DNA from: Syntrophomonas sp. UBA4807
Lineage (GTDB): Bacteria; Bacillota; Syntrophomonadia; Syntrophomonadales; Syntrophomonadaceae
Assembly: GCA_002402575.1 (NCBI GenBank)
Contig: DHGD01000102.1
Coordinates: forward strand, 7,280 to 53,078
Length of the DNA stretch: 45,799 bases
Direction of reading: 5' to 3'
Shown: positions 24,783 through 33,257 of the stretch, piece after piece
Layout of the letters: each line of letters starts with the position of its first letter
Numbering within the stretch: the stretch's first letter is position 1
The notes under the pieces: generated by a model
What the model was told of the DNA's origin: nothing
The model's database searches: none
Seen by the model: the letters and a program-made list of their open reading frames with translations, nothing else
Made by a program: the position numbers and the translations under genes

Positions 24783-26093
24783 TCAGACTTCGTTTCTATT
24801 CTTGATATAGTTATTGAGGAAAAAGAACGGTTGTGGGTTGCGCCGTACAAAAAACATGCAGCCAAAAGACACTGCCGAAGCCAAGGCAAGGTACTTCCAG
24901 GCTGAACTGTACGAGTAGACCGGATTGTACCACCGGGCAACACAAATCGGTCCCACAGCTCCGCCCAATAAACCGGCCATAGTAATGGTACCCCAGATTT
25001 TACCCATGGCGGCAACGCCGAAGCGATCTGCCACCACCGCAGACAATGTCATAGCGGCACCATGAGCAGCGCCGATAACCAGCACCACCAGCAAAATCAT
25101 CCTGGGGCCTCCTGGATTATAGGCAAAAAGCAAACAGCCGATGCCAAAGAGAAGATAGGAGATAATCATCATCGTTTTGCGATCCTTAACCATATCGGCC
25201 AGCCAGGCCCAGACAATCCCGCTGGCGGCCGCTATTAGGCCAGTATAGCCAAACATGGTGGCAGCTGTAATATGGCTTAACCCCATATCACACATGGCCA
25301 TTACCGCATGGTTGGTGATGGAATACCAGGTGAATAGATATCCCAGGTAAGCCAGCAAAATGAGCCAAAATTCTCTGGTTTTTAAGGCATCTTGGTATGT
25401 CCATTCCTGACGCGGCCGACTTGCGGTCTCATCAGCCGTCTGCACAATGACTTCTCTCAACCGCCGGTATTCGTCGGCGCTCATGCCGTCAACATATTGC
25501 CCTACATCCTGGGGCAGGTTTTTGACCAACAAGCTTACCAGGACGACAATTACCGTTCCGGTAACAATCCCCAGTGCGGTTACAGCATTCCTCCAGCCCA
25601 GTTGGTGAATCAGATAAGCCAGGAGGGGATTAAAAACAAATAATCCGAAACCTGTGCCTATTGATACCAGTCCCGTTGCCATGCCTCGTTTCTTTACAAA
25701 CCAACGGGACACCATGGTGGTGTTGACCACCATTCCGCCCCCAACGGCAGCCAAAGAAAATAGTATTCCGTAGGATAAATAAACCCCATACAGGCTTCGC
25801 GCCTGACCGAAAAGGGTTAATGACAGGGCCATCAATAGAGCCCCGGTCAGTATCATCTTCTTGGGTCCAAAGCGATCCAGCAAGGCTCCTCCAAAGGGCT
25901 GCAATAACGCCTGGCTGAGTATACTTACGGAAAAGACACTGGTGACCATGGTCCTGCTCCAGCCAAATTCCTCTAATAAGGCGTTGAACAGAGTTCCAAA
26001 ACAAAACTTGTTTCCGTACATGATGGTCACCACTATGAACCCGACACAGACAATCACCCATCCATAGTAGATTTTTGGCAGAGTTCCGCGCAC
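24783..26093 (-). CDS. MFS transporter, oxalate/formate antiporter or monocarboxylate type
   Basis: The 436-residue membrane protein has about 12 hydrophobic segments and the OFA/monocarboxylate family opening YYGWVIVCVGFIVV, followed by FGTLFNALLEEFGWSRTMV and the MFS loop motif DRFGPKKM. A hydrophilic central loop (about 195-235) separates two six-helix halves. Family members move formate, oxalate, lactate, pyruvate or short-chain acids; the substrate here is unknown but a monocarboxylate or dicarboxylate fits the neighbourhood. The start is GTG at 26093 behind AAGGGGA. It lies 85 bases after the chemoreceptor gene on the same strand and ends 9 bases from the convergent activator stop, with no visible terminator between. 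Confidence 0.85.
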   Translation of the reverse strand: MRGTLPKIYYGWVIVCVGFIVVTIMYGNKFCFGTLFNALLEEFGWSRTMVTSVFSVSILSQALLQPFGGALLDRFGPKKMILTGALLMALSLTLFGQARSLYGVYLSYGILFSLAAVGGGMVVNTTMVSRWFVKKRGMATGLVSIGTGFGLFVFNPLLAYLIHQLGWRNAVTALGIVTGTVIVVLVSLLVKNLPQDVGQYVDGMSADEYRRLREVIVQTADETASRPRQEWTYQDALKTREFWLILLAYLGYLFTWYSITNHAVMAMCDMGLSHITAATMFGYTGLIAAASGIVWAWLADMVKDRKTMMIISYLLFGIGCLLFAYNPGGPRMILLVVLVIGAAHGAAMTLSAVVADRFGVAAMGKIWGTITMAGLLGGAVGPICVARWYNPVYSYSSAWKYLALASAVSFGCMFFVRRNPQPFFFLNNYIKNRNEV

Positions 26094-26178
26094 TTGCCAA
26101 TCCCCTTTCCCCGAAGCAGTCCCTTTTGATTGGTTTCTTAAAAATCGTATTGGAATGATATTTATGTCTAAACAAGAT

Positions 26179-27345
26179 TTACAAGGATTCTGACACCTTT
26201 TGTACAGTATCTATCATTACGCCGATTTCTTCCAAGCTGGCCGTTATTTCTTGAATAGCCGCAGCTTGCTCTTCACTGGCCGCCATTCCACTGCTCGCTT
26301 GTCTACTCAAATGATTAAGCGTAGTTGAAATCTTATCAACAAACTGCTGGATCTGATTAACCGTATTTTTTGATTGTTCCGAAAGTTTGCGCACCTCTTG
26401 CGCCACAACCGCAAAACCCAGGCCCATCTCTCCTGCTCGAGCCGCCTCGATGGCTGCGTTCAGACCGAGCATTTTGGTCTGATCCGAGATACTCTTAACT
26501 TCCCCGAGGATGCTGTTAATGGTTTCGGTAATCATGGTGAGATTGGCAATATCCTCATTTAGGGTGCGGCTGCTTAGGGTAGTATGTTCTGCTGTATTGG
26601 CAACCGCTATGGCAGCAAGGCTTATTTCCTGAAGGCTTCTGCTGGTGTCCTTTATGAAGGTTTGAAGCTTGGATGCCAGGCCACGGTTCAAGGCCATGCC
26701 AATCCCGCCGACTACCTGTTGGGTTTTTCTATCTCTGATAGGAATTGCGCTTACTTTTACAGGAGTATTGTAAACCTCTGGGGGCAATTCCCGGGATAGT
26801 TTGGTATTCTGTTCCATGGCCTTTAAGGCCACACCGCCCTGACCGAGGCGATCTCCTACTTGCGCAATCGATTTGCCGCCCAGCTCGTAATTATCGGATT
26901 CATAACGGCACAGGAACTTTTCCCGGTCACAGATATAGACCATACAACCCTGTGGAAATTCGTTGCCCATTAGATCGGCAAATAATTCAAAGGCTTTTAT
27001 TTCTGGCCAAATCTGAGCGTATATAATGCCCCAGGTTCCACATATTTCCTTTGCAGACGAAGATCTAACCGGGTAAACCCGCATCCGCAGGGATGGTATG
27101 GCTGTAATATCAGATGGTAAGACGATGCTTTCAGGCTGGCCGTTTTTTATAACCGTATTGATGGCCTGATGCTGTTTAATATCTTGTCCGGCATGCACAT
27201 GGGGATATTCAAACTCCCCAATGGTCTTACTGGTCGTGAATTTGCACAGATCACTGGAAAATATAAGGCCGTCTATCTGCATATTTTCCATTAAATCTGC
27301 CATAATTTGAGTATAATCGGCTGATACATCATCATAAATATTCAT
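26179..27345 (-). CDS. Soluble methyl-accepting chemotaxis protein with two PAS/Cache-like sensor modules
   Basis: The C-terminal half of this 388-residue protein is an MCP signalling domain with the conserved tip, LGLNAAIEAARAGEMGLGFAVVAQEVRKLSEQS. The N-terminal 230 residues contain no hydrophobic segment and no HAMP domain, so the receptor should be cytoplasmic. They appear to hold two related sensor modules, ending in RMRVYPVRSSSAKEICGTWGIIY and PVKVSAIPIRDRKTQQVVGGIGM. I start at ATG 27345 (MNIYDDVSADYTQ), with AAAGGA upstream; the frame continues upstream to 27510 without a ribosome site. Co-orientation with the MFS gene suggests it senses the metabolite that transporter moves, which is inference. 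Confidence 0.85.
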   Translation of the reverse strand: MNIYDDVSADYTQIMADLMENMQIDGLIFSSDLCKFTTSKTIGEFEYPHVHAGQDIKQHQAINTVIKNGQPESIVLPSDITAIPSLRMRVYPVRSSSAKEICGTWGIIYAQIWPEIKAFELFADLMGNEFPQGCMVYICDREKFLCRYESDNYELGGKSIAQVGDRLGQGGVALKAMEQNTKLSRELPPEVYNTPVKVSAIPIRDRKTQQVVGGIGMALNRGLASKLQTFIKDTSRSLQEISLAAIAVANTAEHTTLSSRTLNEDIANLTMITETINSILGEVKSISDQTKMLGLNAAIEAARAGEMGLGFAVVAQEVRKLSEQSKNTVNQIQQFVDKISTTLNHLSRQASSGMAASEEQAAAIQEITASLEEIGVMIDTVQKVSESL

Positions 27346-27534
27346 TAAAATCATTCCTTTGGTTATAATTAGGTTGCCACTTAATATATGCCTTCTTTTA
27401 TCTCTATAAGTCTGACTCGGATATACTATTAACCGGTTTCGAGCCCCTGCTTCTGACCTGATATGGCACGTTCCCGGCTGGCTGTGGTTGCCTATCGTGT
27501 ACTCCCGCATTGAAGATTTTAATTCATATAAACA

Positions 27535-27575
27535 GATGATTTCTTATCCTGGTAACACCCGGATAAGAAATCATC
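27535..27575 (-). terminator. 15-bp perfect hairpin after the beta-oxidation gene cluster
   Basis: GATGATTTCTTATCC (27535-27549) pairs perfectly with 27561-27575 around an 11-base loop, 26 bases past the last gene of the cluster. On the minus strand it is followed by TGTTTATAT, only a weak U-tract, so it is a probable but not textbook terminator; it could also protect the mRNA 3' end. Confidence 0.6.
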
Positions 27576-27601
27576 CAACTACTTCATATGCACACCGCAG
27601 C

Positions 27602-28786
27602 TTAGATCCTCTCTAAAACCACCGTTAACGACTGCCCTCCCAAGGCTCCGACATTGACCAGGCCCAGTTTGCCCTGGCCGGTTTGCAGACGGCAGACCAT
27701 ATTTGCTACCATTATTCCTCCGGTTGCCGCACCGGCATGGCCATAACCCAGGCTGCCTCCGTCGACATTGGTCTTTTCCGCGGCCCGGCCCAGTTGTTTC
27801 ATTACTGCCAAGCCATATGCTGCAGAAGGTTCATGGAAATCGATGAAGTCAATGTCATTCAGTGTGGTCCCGGTGGCCTTCAAAGCTTTTTCTATTGATT
27901 TTAAGGTTGTGATCTCTAAAAGTCGGGGATTTCCAGCAGCAACCCCAAAGCCCAGCATGCGAGCTAAGGGTTGGGCCCCCAGGGCCTGAGCGCGGTCCGC
28001 TGAAAGCATGGCAATGCTTGCCGAACCATCCGCCAGCGGGGCGACGTTTCCGATGGTGGCAGTCCCAGTGGCGTTTACCGGCGCCAATTCCATTAAGTCG
28101 ACATATCCGGCTGCTTTAGGAGCATCATCGGTATCTATTAACATTTCAGCCTTTTTAACCTTTTTGGTAAAAGATACGATTGCCTCTTTCCAGAGGCCTT
28201 GTTTGATCGCACTGGCAGCCTTGGCCTTGCTGGCGGCGGCATATTCATCCAAAGCACTACGGCTGAGGCCGTAATTGGCAGCTATTATATCCGCCAGAGT
28301 ATAAGCGCTGAGTTCTCCATAAATGTCAACCGGCTGGGCATTTATTTCCACATCCACTTTGGAATCATGAAAACATAAGTTTTCCGGTCCGAATTTATAG
28401 CGCGGATGGACCAGATAATGCTGGGCCTGGCTGTTGGTTTCAATACCTCCGGCCATAATCGCTGTATATTCACCTGAGATAATTTTATTATATGCACTGA
28501 TCATGGTTTGAATAGCGCCGGCACAGAGAGCGTTCAGAGTGAAGCCGGCCGGGTTCTCGGCCAGTCCCGCCAAAAGCCAGCCGTGCCTTCCGATATTGGC
28601 CGGGAAACTGCTCTGCTTGGCCTCGCTGTATATACAGGCGTCATATTCTGATGAATCAAACCCCGCCCTAGCTGCAGCTTCCTTCATGGACATGGCGGCA
28701 ATATCCTGAGACCGTAAATCAGCAAGTGAACCCATATACCTTCCTATGGGAGTACGTGCTGCACTGGCTATTACGACGTCTTGCAT
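27602..28786 (-). CDS. Degenerate thiolase-family protein (lacks the second catalytic Cys)
   Basis: The 394-residue protein has the thiolase fold and keeps the acyl-accepting Cys88 (LNALCAGA) and the GH motif His350. Other active-site blocks are changed. NEAFA is HEPSA (318-322), GHP is GHA, and the C-terminal CxGGGxG motif is NVGALGG (378-384), so the Cys that activates the second acetyl-CoA is missing. A normal acetoacetyl-CoA thiolase reaction is therefore doubtful. It may act on another acyl-CoA, as an accessory subunit, or as a condensing enzyme that uses different chemistry. It is the last gene of the cluster and starts 18 bases after the canonical thiolase at 28805-30031, suggesting possible hetero-oligomer formation (speculative). 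Confidence 0.82.
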   Translation of the reverse strand: MQDVVIASAARTPIGRYMGSLADLRSQDIAAMSMKEAAARAGFDSSEYDACIYSEAKQSSFPANIGRHGWLLAGLAENPAGFTLNALCAGAIQTMISAYNKIISGEYTAIMAGGIETNSQAQHYLVHPRYKFGPENLCFHDSKVDVEINAQPVDIYGELSAYTLADIIAANYGLSRSALDEYAAASKAKAASAIKQGLWKEAIVSFTKKVKKAEMLIDTDDAPKAAGYVDLMELAPVNATGTATIGNVAPLADGSASIAMLSADRAQALGAQPLARMLGFGVAAGNPRLLEITTLKSIEKALKATGTTLNDIDFIDFHEPSAAYGLAVMKQLGRAAEKTNVDGGSLGYGHAGAATGGIMVANMVCRLQTGQGKLGLVNVGALGGQSLTVVLERI

Positions 28787-28804
28787 AACTATCCCTCACT
28801 TCCC

Positions 28805-30031
28805 TTAGTCTGCTGTCCTGATGATACCCGCAACGCCGATCCCGCCGCCGCAGCACATAGTAGACAATCCGTATTTGCCATTGGTACGCTCCAGTCCATA
28901 TAAGAGCTTGGTGGTTATTATGCAGCCGCTGCCCCCCAGGGGATGGCCCAGGGCGATAGCTCCTCCGAACATATTGACATGACTGTTTAGCCATTCTTTA
29001 TCAACATCCCAGTCATTCATCCATTCTCTGTAAACTGCCAGGCTCTGTCCGGCAAATGCCTCATTAAGCTCCACCAAATCCATATCTTTTAAGGTCAGGC
29101 CGGCTTTTTCCATGGCAATTTGAACTGCGGGAACCGGACCGCGGCCCATTATGGAGGGATCAACGCCGGCTATTCCTGCGGCCACAAAAAATCCCTTTGG
29201 TTTTATGCCCAATTCTTCAGCCTTTTCCCGGGACATTAAAATTGCCATAGCGGCTCCGTCATTTCTGCCTGAGGAATTGGCAGCGGTTACGCTGCCATCT
29301 TTTTTGAACACCGGTTTTAATTTGGCCATAGCCTCCAGATTGGTCTCACGCGGATATTCATCCACTTTGAAAACGCCCTTGCTGCCATCGCTCTTTTCAT
29401 ATTCAACCGGGACAATTTCAGCGACAAAATCCCCGTTGGAAATAGCCCGCTTGGCTAAAACCTGGCTTCTATAGCCGAACTCATCCTGCTCTTCACGGGA
29501 TATATGGTGAATATCGACCAGGTTTTCAGCGGTAATACCCATGGGTATGTTGCCATACCTCTCCACCGGTGCGCCGCCCGGTCCGCCAGCGATGATAGCA
29601 TCCATCAGAGTCAAATTGCCGGTGCCAAAGGCCTGATTGAGTTTGCCGCTTAAAAAAAACTCCCCGGTGCTCATCGATTCCACCCCACCGGCCAGTACTA
29701 CATCGGCAAAGCCATTTTTAATGAATTCATATCCTTCAATCATGGATAATAGCCCCGAACCACAGGCTACAGTTACTGTGGCAGCCGGAACTTCCTCAGG
29801 CAGCCCAATATTAAAAACCAAATTGCGGGCAATATTGGCACAGATGGTATTCTGTTTAACCTGCCCCAAAAAACAATAATCATAATATTCGGGTTTGACT
29901 TTGGCCTTATTGCGCTCCACAATAGCTTTGGCCACCTGAGAGACCAGATCAATGGGCTTAACATTCTTTAGAGAACCCCCCATTGTTCCAATGGCGCTTC
30001 GGGCCATATCAACTATTACTACTTCACGCAT
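28805..30031 (-). CDS. Acetyl-CoA acetyltransferase (thiolase), canonical
   Basis: The 408-residue protein has all thiolase active-site blocks: Cys90 in VACGSGLLS, NEAFAGQSLA, GGAIALGHPLGGSG and STMCCGGGIGVAG. In beta-oxidation it would cleave acetoacetyl-CoA with CoA to two acetyl-CoA. The start is ATG 30031 (MREVVIVDMARSAIG) directly behind TTAGGAGGG; the frame extends upstream into the crotonase gene without a ribosome site. It lies 37 bases after the crotonase gene stop. Confidence 0.93.
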   Translation of the reverse strand: MREVVIVDMARSAIGTMGGSLKNVKPIDLVSQVAKAIVERNKAKVKPEYYDYCFLGQVKQNTICANIARNLVFNIGLPEEVPAATVTVACGSGLLSMIEGYEFIKNGFADVVLAGGVESMSTGEFFLSGKLNQAFGTGNLTLMDAIIAGGPGGAPVERYGNIPMGITAENLVDIHHISREEQDEFGYRSQVLAKRAISNGDFVAEIVPVEYEKSDGSKGVFKVDEYPRETNLEAMAKLKPVFKKDGSVTAANSSGRNDGAAMAILMSREKAEELGIKPKGFFVAAGIAGVDPSIMGRGPVPAVQIAMEKAGLTLKDMDLVELNEAFAGQSLAVYREWMNDWDVDKEWLNSHVNMFGGAIALGHPLGGSGCIITTKLLYGLERTNGKYGLSTMCCGGGIGVAGIIRTAD

Positions 30032-30068
30032 TATATCCCTCCTAATTTGCTGAACTTCATAGCTCCAG

Positions 30069-30863
30069 CTATTTCCCGGTGTAGTCAGGTTTTCTCTTTT
30101 CCACAAAGGCACGCATGCCTTCCTTTGCGTCCGCACTGCCAAAGATAGCGGCCCAGGCATCTTGCTCGACTCTCATCGCGGTCTCATTATCCGCGCCCCA
30201 GTTCTGGTTTATTACCGCTTTTAGCATCTTCATTGTAAAAGGCGGCTTTTGGGCTAACTTTTCAGCCCATTCCCGCGCCGTGCTCATTAGTTCGGAGAGC
30301 GGAACCACTTTGTTGATCAGCCCGATCTGCAGTGCCGTCTGCGCGTCTATCATGCCTCCAAAGAAGAGCATTTCCTTGGCTTTGCACATGGAAACATTCT
30401 GTACCAGCCGATGAGTTGCCCCTCCGCCCGGGAAGATCCCAACGTTGATCTCCGAGCAGGCGAATCGGGCATTATCCGCGGCTATACGCAGGTCGCACAA
30501 CAGCACATTCTCGGCTCCGCCGCCCATGGCGTATCCTGCCACGGCTGCAATAGTAGGTTTGGGCATATCCGCCAAAGCCCTCTGACCAGCGCAGTTCAGG
30601 TCGGCATGGGCACGGGCATCAACTACGCTATATTGCGATATTGCCGGTAAATCACCACCAGCACTGAAAACCTTCTCACCGCCGGTGAGTATTACCACTC
30701 TGACATCAGGATCTTGGCCCAGTGCGGTAAATATTTCCACCCGTTCACGATTTACTTCATTGTTTATGGCATTTAATACTTCCGGTCGGTTGAATTGAAC
30801 TGTGGCGATATGATTTTCAACTGAGACCAGCATGGTATTAAATTTTTTGTCCCTGTATGACAA
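30069..30863 (-). CDS. Enoyl-CoA hydratase (crotonase), copy 1
   Basis: The 264-residue crotonase-family protein would hydrate crotonyl-CoA to 3-hydroxybutyryl-CoA. It shows FNRPEVLNAIN, the oxyanion-hole segment AVAGYAMGGGAENVLLCDLRIAA, SEINVGIFPGGGATHRL and the second acidic residue in KAKEMLFFG, so both catalytic glutamates appear present. The C-terminal FVEKRKPDYTGK is typical. The start is TTG at 30863 behind AGGAGGT, supported by the identical MSYRDK opening of the paralogue at 35109-35903. A 147-base gap with a large inverted repeat separates it from hbd upstream. Confidence 0.92.
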   Translation of the reverse strand: MSYRDKKFNTMLVSVENHIATVQFNRPEVLNAINNEVNRERVEIFTALGQDPDVRVVILTGGEKVFSAGGDLPAISQYSVVDARAHADLNCAGQRALADMPKPTIAAVAGYAMGGGAENVLLCDLRIAADNARFACSEINVGIFPGGGATHRLVQNVSMCKAKEMLFFGGMIDAQTALQIGLINKVVPLSELMSTAREWAEKLAQKPPFTMKMLKAVINQNWGADNETAMRVEQDAWAAIFGSADAKEGMRAFVEKRKPDYTGK

Positions 30864-30901
30864 CTAATACTACCTCCTTTCCGGTGTCATTTAACTCAGT
30901 T

Positions 30902-30956
30902 ATTGGTTACGGTCTATACCCTAAAGCTTATCATCCCCGGATAAACCGCAACCAAT
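30902..30956. repeat. Inverted repeat between hbd and crotonase 1
   Basis: ATTGGTTACGGT (30902-30913) and ACCGCAACCAAT (30945-30956) pair over 12 bases with one mismatch around a 31-base loop. The element lies in an unusually long gap inside an otherwise compact cluster; a role in mRNA processing, attenuation or protein binding is possible but unproven. Confidence 0.55.
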
Positions 30957-31010
30957 ATCTGTTAGATGTTTCAGCTTGGTATGATATTTAAACACAGACC
31001 GCAGTTTAAT

Positions 31011-31898
31011 TTAGAACTTGATGTCGGTTCTGGGTTTCTTTTCTCCAGAAGTGTAGTCATACCATCCCTTGCCGGTTTTGCGGCCCAGGTCACCTGCTGT
31101 AACCAGTTTCTCCAGAATCAGACTGGGCGCAAAATGGGGATTTTTATAACCGGCATACAGTTGAGAAAGTACGTTGTAGTTGACATCCAGCCCCACGAAA
31201 TCAGCCAGCTCAAACGGGCCCATGGGCAGATTCGCACCAAGCTTCATGGCTGTATCGATGTCTTCAATGCTGGCCACGCCTTCCAACAAACACTTGTAAG
31301 CTTCACAACGCAGCGCGGAATTGATCCGGTTTACGATAAACCCAGGCACATCCTTGGCCACAACAGTGGTCTTGCCCATTTTTTGAGCAACTTCAGCAAC
31401 TACCGCAATAGTCTCATCAGAGGTCTTGATAGCGCGGATCAGTTCGCATAGTCTCATAACTGGAACCGGGCTGAAGAAATGCATACCGATAAATCTGGAC
31501 TGATCTTTGACAGCTACAGCCAGAGAGGTAATGGGAATAGATGAGGTGTTGGTCGCCATAATGCATTCAGGTTTGCATATGGCGTCCAGTTTGCCAAAGA
31601 TATCTCTTTTAAGATCGGCGTTTTCATATACAGCTTCGATGACCAGATCGACATCGGCTGCATCATCAAGAGAAGTACTCGGTTTAATAAGAGCCATGGC
31701 CTCGTCAAGAGCTTCCTGGGTCATGCTTCCCTTGTCAACTTTTTTGGTTAATAGTTTGTTAATTCCGGCAATTCCTTTTTCAACTGCGGCGGGAGCAATG
31801 TCATAGAGATGCATTTCATAACCGGCCTGAGCGCCGACCTGCGCTATGCCAGCGCCCATAAATCCAGCTCCAACCACGAAAATTTTCTTAACTTCCAT
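31011..31898 (-). CDS. hbd: 3-hydroxybutyryl-CoA dehydrogenase
   Basis: The 295-residue protein begins with the NAD-binding segment IFVVGAGFMGAGIAQVGAQ and has the catalytic GMHFFSPVPVM (His), followed by KDVPGFIVNRI and the C-terminal helical domain with GPFELADFVGLDV and GRKTGKGWYDY. It oxidises 3-hydroxybutyryl-CoA to acetoacetyl-CoA with NAD or NADP. Length is typical (about 285-295). ATG 31898 follows AAAGGAGG. Flanking gaps of 153 and 147 bases hold inverted repeats. Confidence 0.94.
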   Translation of the reverse strand: MEVKKIFVVGAGFMGAGIAQVGAQAGYEMHLYDIAPAAVEKGIAGINKLLTKKVDKGSMTQEALDEAMALIKPSTSLDDAADVDLVIEAVYENADLKRDIFGKLDAICKPECIMATNTSSIPITSLAVAVKDQSRFIGMHFFSPVPVMRLCELIRAIKTSDETIAVVAEVAQKMGKTTVVAKDVPGFIVNRINSALRCEAYKCLLEGVASIEDIDTAMKLGANLPMGPFELADFVGLDVNYNVLSQLYAGYKNPHFAPSLILEKLVTAGDLGRKTGKGWYDYTSGEKKPRTDIKF

Positions 31899-31961
31899 TT
31901 CTTTTGCCTCCTTTGTGCTAATTCGCTAATATTCGGTGACAGCGGACATCTTTAAAAGTCT

Positions 31962-32040
31962 GCGGTTGGCCGGGTGTCAACTCTGCTTCAGTAATGCCGC
32001 GTTCTCTCGCTAATTCGCCAACCGCATTACTTGTGGAAGG
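31962..32040. repeat. Interleaved inverted repeats between thiolase and hbd
   Basis: GCGGTTGGC (31962-31970) is complementary to GCCAACCGC (32027-32035), and GTAATGC (31991-31997) to GCATTAC (32034-32040). The pairs overlap, so they are mutually exclusive structures or could form an interleaved fold. The motif AACCGCA also occurs in the repeat at 30945-30956. Confidence 0.5.
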
Positions 32041-32051
32041 GTTCTATATCA

Positions 32052-33236
32052 TCAGCCAACCCATTCCCATATGGCTGCTACGCCCTGGCCATGTCCCACG
32101 CACATGCTTTCCACTGCGTACTTGGCGCCATAGTAGGGCATTTCATGCATCAAGGTGGTTGCAATTCTGGCCCCGGTGCAGCCCAGAGGATGCCCGAGAG
32201 CGATTCCGCTGCCACGCGGATTTAATAGAGGATGATTCCTGATTCCCAGTTCCTTGGTGCAATAAACAGCCTGCGAGGCAAAGGCTTCATTGATTTCCCA
32301 GAGGTCAATCTGATCGATGGTCATTCCGGTTTGTTGCAGCACCTTGGGGATGGCGATAGCGGGTCCGATACCCATATAAATCGGGTCGACACCAATCGCT
32401 GTATACCCCACCAGTTTCATTTTGGGTTTAAGTCCTAACTCCAGGCATTTTTCTTTGCTGGCCACTAATACACAAGCAGCGGCGTCATTAGTCTGGCTGG
32501 CGTTACCGGCCGTAACCGTGGCCAGTTCGTCTTTTAGGAAAACCGGCTCCATCTTAGCCAGAGTTTCCATACTAGTTCCCGGTCTGATGCCCTGGTCCTT
32601 ATCGCAGATTTGCTTGGCGGTGCTGCCGTCTTTCTGCAAAACCTCAGCTTCAATGGGCAGAATTTCATCTTTGAACAGACCTTCGACAGTGGCTTTATGA
32701 GCCTTGGCATGACTTTCCACCGCCATCTGATCCTGTTCTTCGCGGGTAATGCCATACTTGCGGGCTACCATCTCTGCCGTCCAGCCCATGCTTTTAGCGT
32801 TTTCATCGATGAACTCGCCCAGACGCGGGTTGTGTTCATTGCCCCAGCCCATAGGAACATGGGTCATATGCTGTACACCACCGGCCAGGATCAACTCTGA
32901 GCCCCAGCCCATATTGATTTCAGCAATGGCGTTAAAAATGGCTTGTACGCCGGAAGAGCAGAAGCGGTCCACGGTGCAGCCGGGAATACTGTATGGAAAA
33001 CCGGCCATAATTACCGAATATCGGCCGATGTTGCTGGCCATGTCTTTAACCAGAGCGGTTCCGCCCAAAATGACCCCGTCCAGCTCCTCTTTTTTGTCCT
33101 CAAGTCCAGCCCGGCGCATAAGTTCATTCATAGTCAAGGCCACCAGATCGTCGGCTCTTACATTGGCAAAATAAGAGTATTTACCCGCTTTGGCGATAGC
33201 AGTTCTAACACTTTCAACCAGATATATTTCACGCAT
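32052..33236 (-). CDS. Acetyl-CoA acetyltransferase (thiolase), FadA-like
   Basis: The 394-residue thiolase has Cys93 in VDRFCSSGVQAI, NEAFASQAVY, GSGIALGHPLGCTGARI and ESMCVGHGQGVAAI. All catalytic residues are present, and the CxGHGQG form is closer to the beta-oxidation (FadA/AcaB) branch than the copy at 28805-30031. It would cleave acetoacetyl-CoA or longer 3-ketoacyl-CoA. ATG 33236 follows GGAAAGGGG and lies 21 bases after the acyl-CoA dehydrogenase gene. Confidence 0.93.
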   Translation of the reverse strand: MREIYLVESVRTAIAKAGKYSYFANVRADDLVALTMNELMRRAGLEDKKEELDGVILGGTALVKDMASNIGRYSVIMAGFPYSIPGCTVDRFCSSGVQAIFNAIAEINMGWGSELILAGGVQHMTHVPMGWGNEHNPRLGEFIDENAKSMGWTAEMVARKYGITREEQDQMAVESHAKAHKATVEGLFKDEILPIEAEVLQKDGSTAKQICDKDQGIRPGTSMETLAKMEPVFLKDELATVTAGNASQTNDAAACVLVASKEKCLELGLKPKMKLVGYTAIGVDPIYMGIGPAIAIPKVLQQTGMTIDQIDLWEINEAFASQAVYCTKELGIRNHPLLNPRGSGIALGHPLGCTGARIATTLMHEMPYYGAKYAVESMCVGHGQGVAAIWEWVG

Positions 33237-33257
33237 TGGAATTCCCCTTTCCCCATT

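Noticed and set aside
27464..27479. TGGCACG on the plus strand resembling a sigma-54 -24 box
   Set aside because: The -12 half reads CGGCT instead of TTGCA, and it points into the antisense strand of the thiolase-like gene.
27346..27510. Upstream extension of the chemoreceptor
   Set aside because: No ribosome site upstream; ATG 27345 has AAAGGA, and the extra residues look like translated leader.
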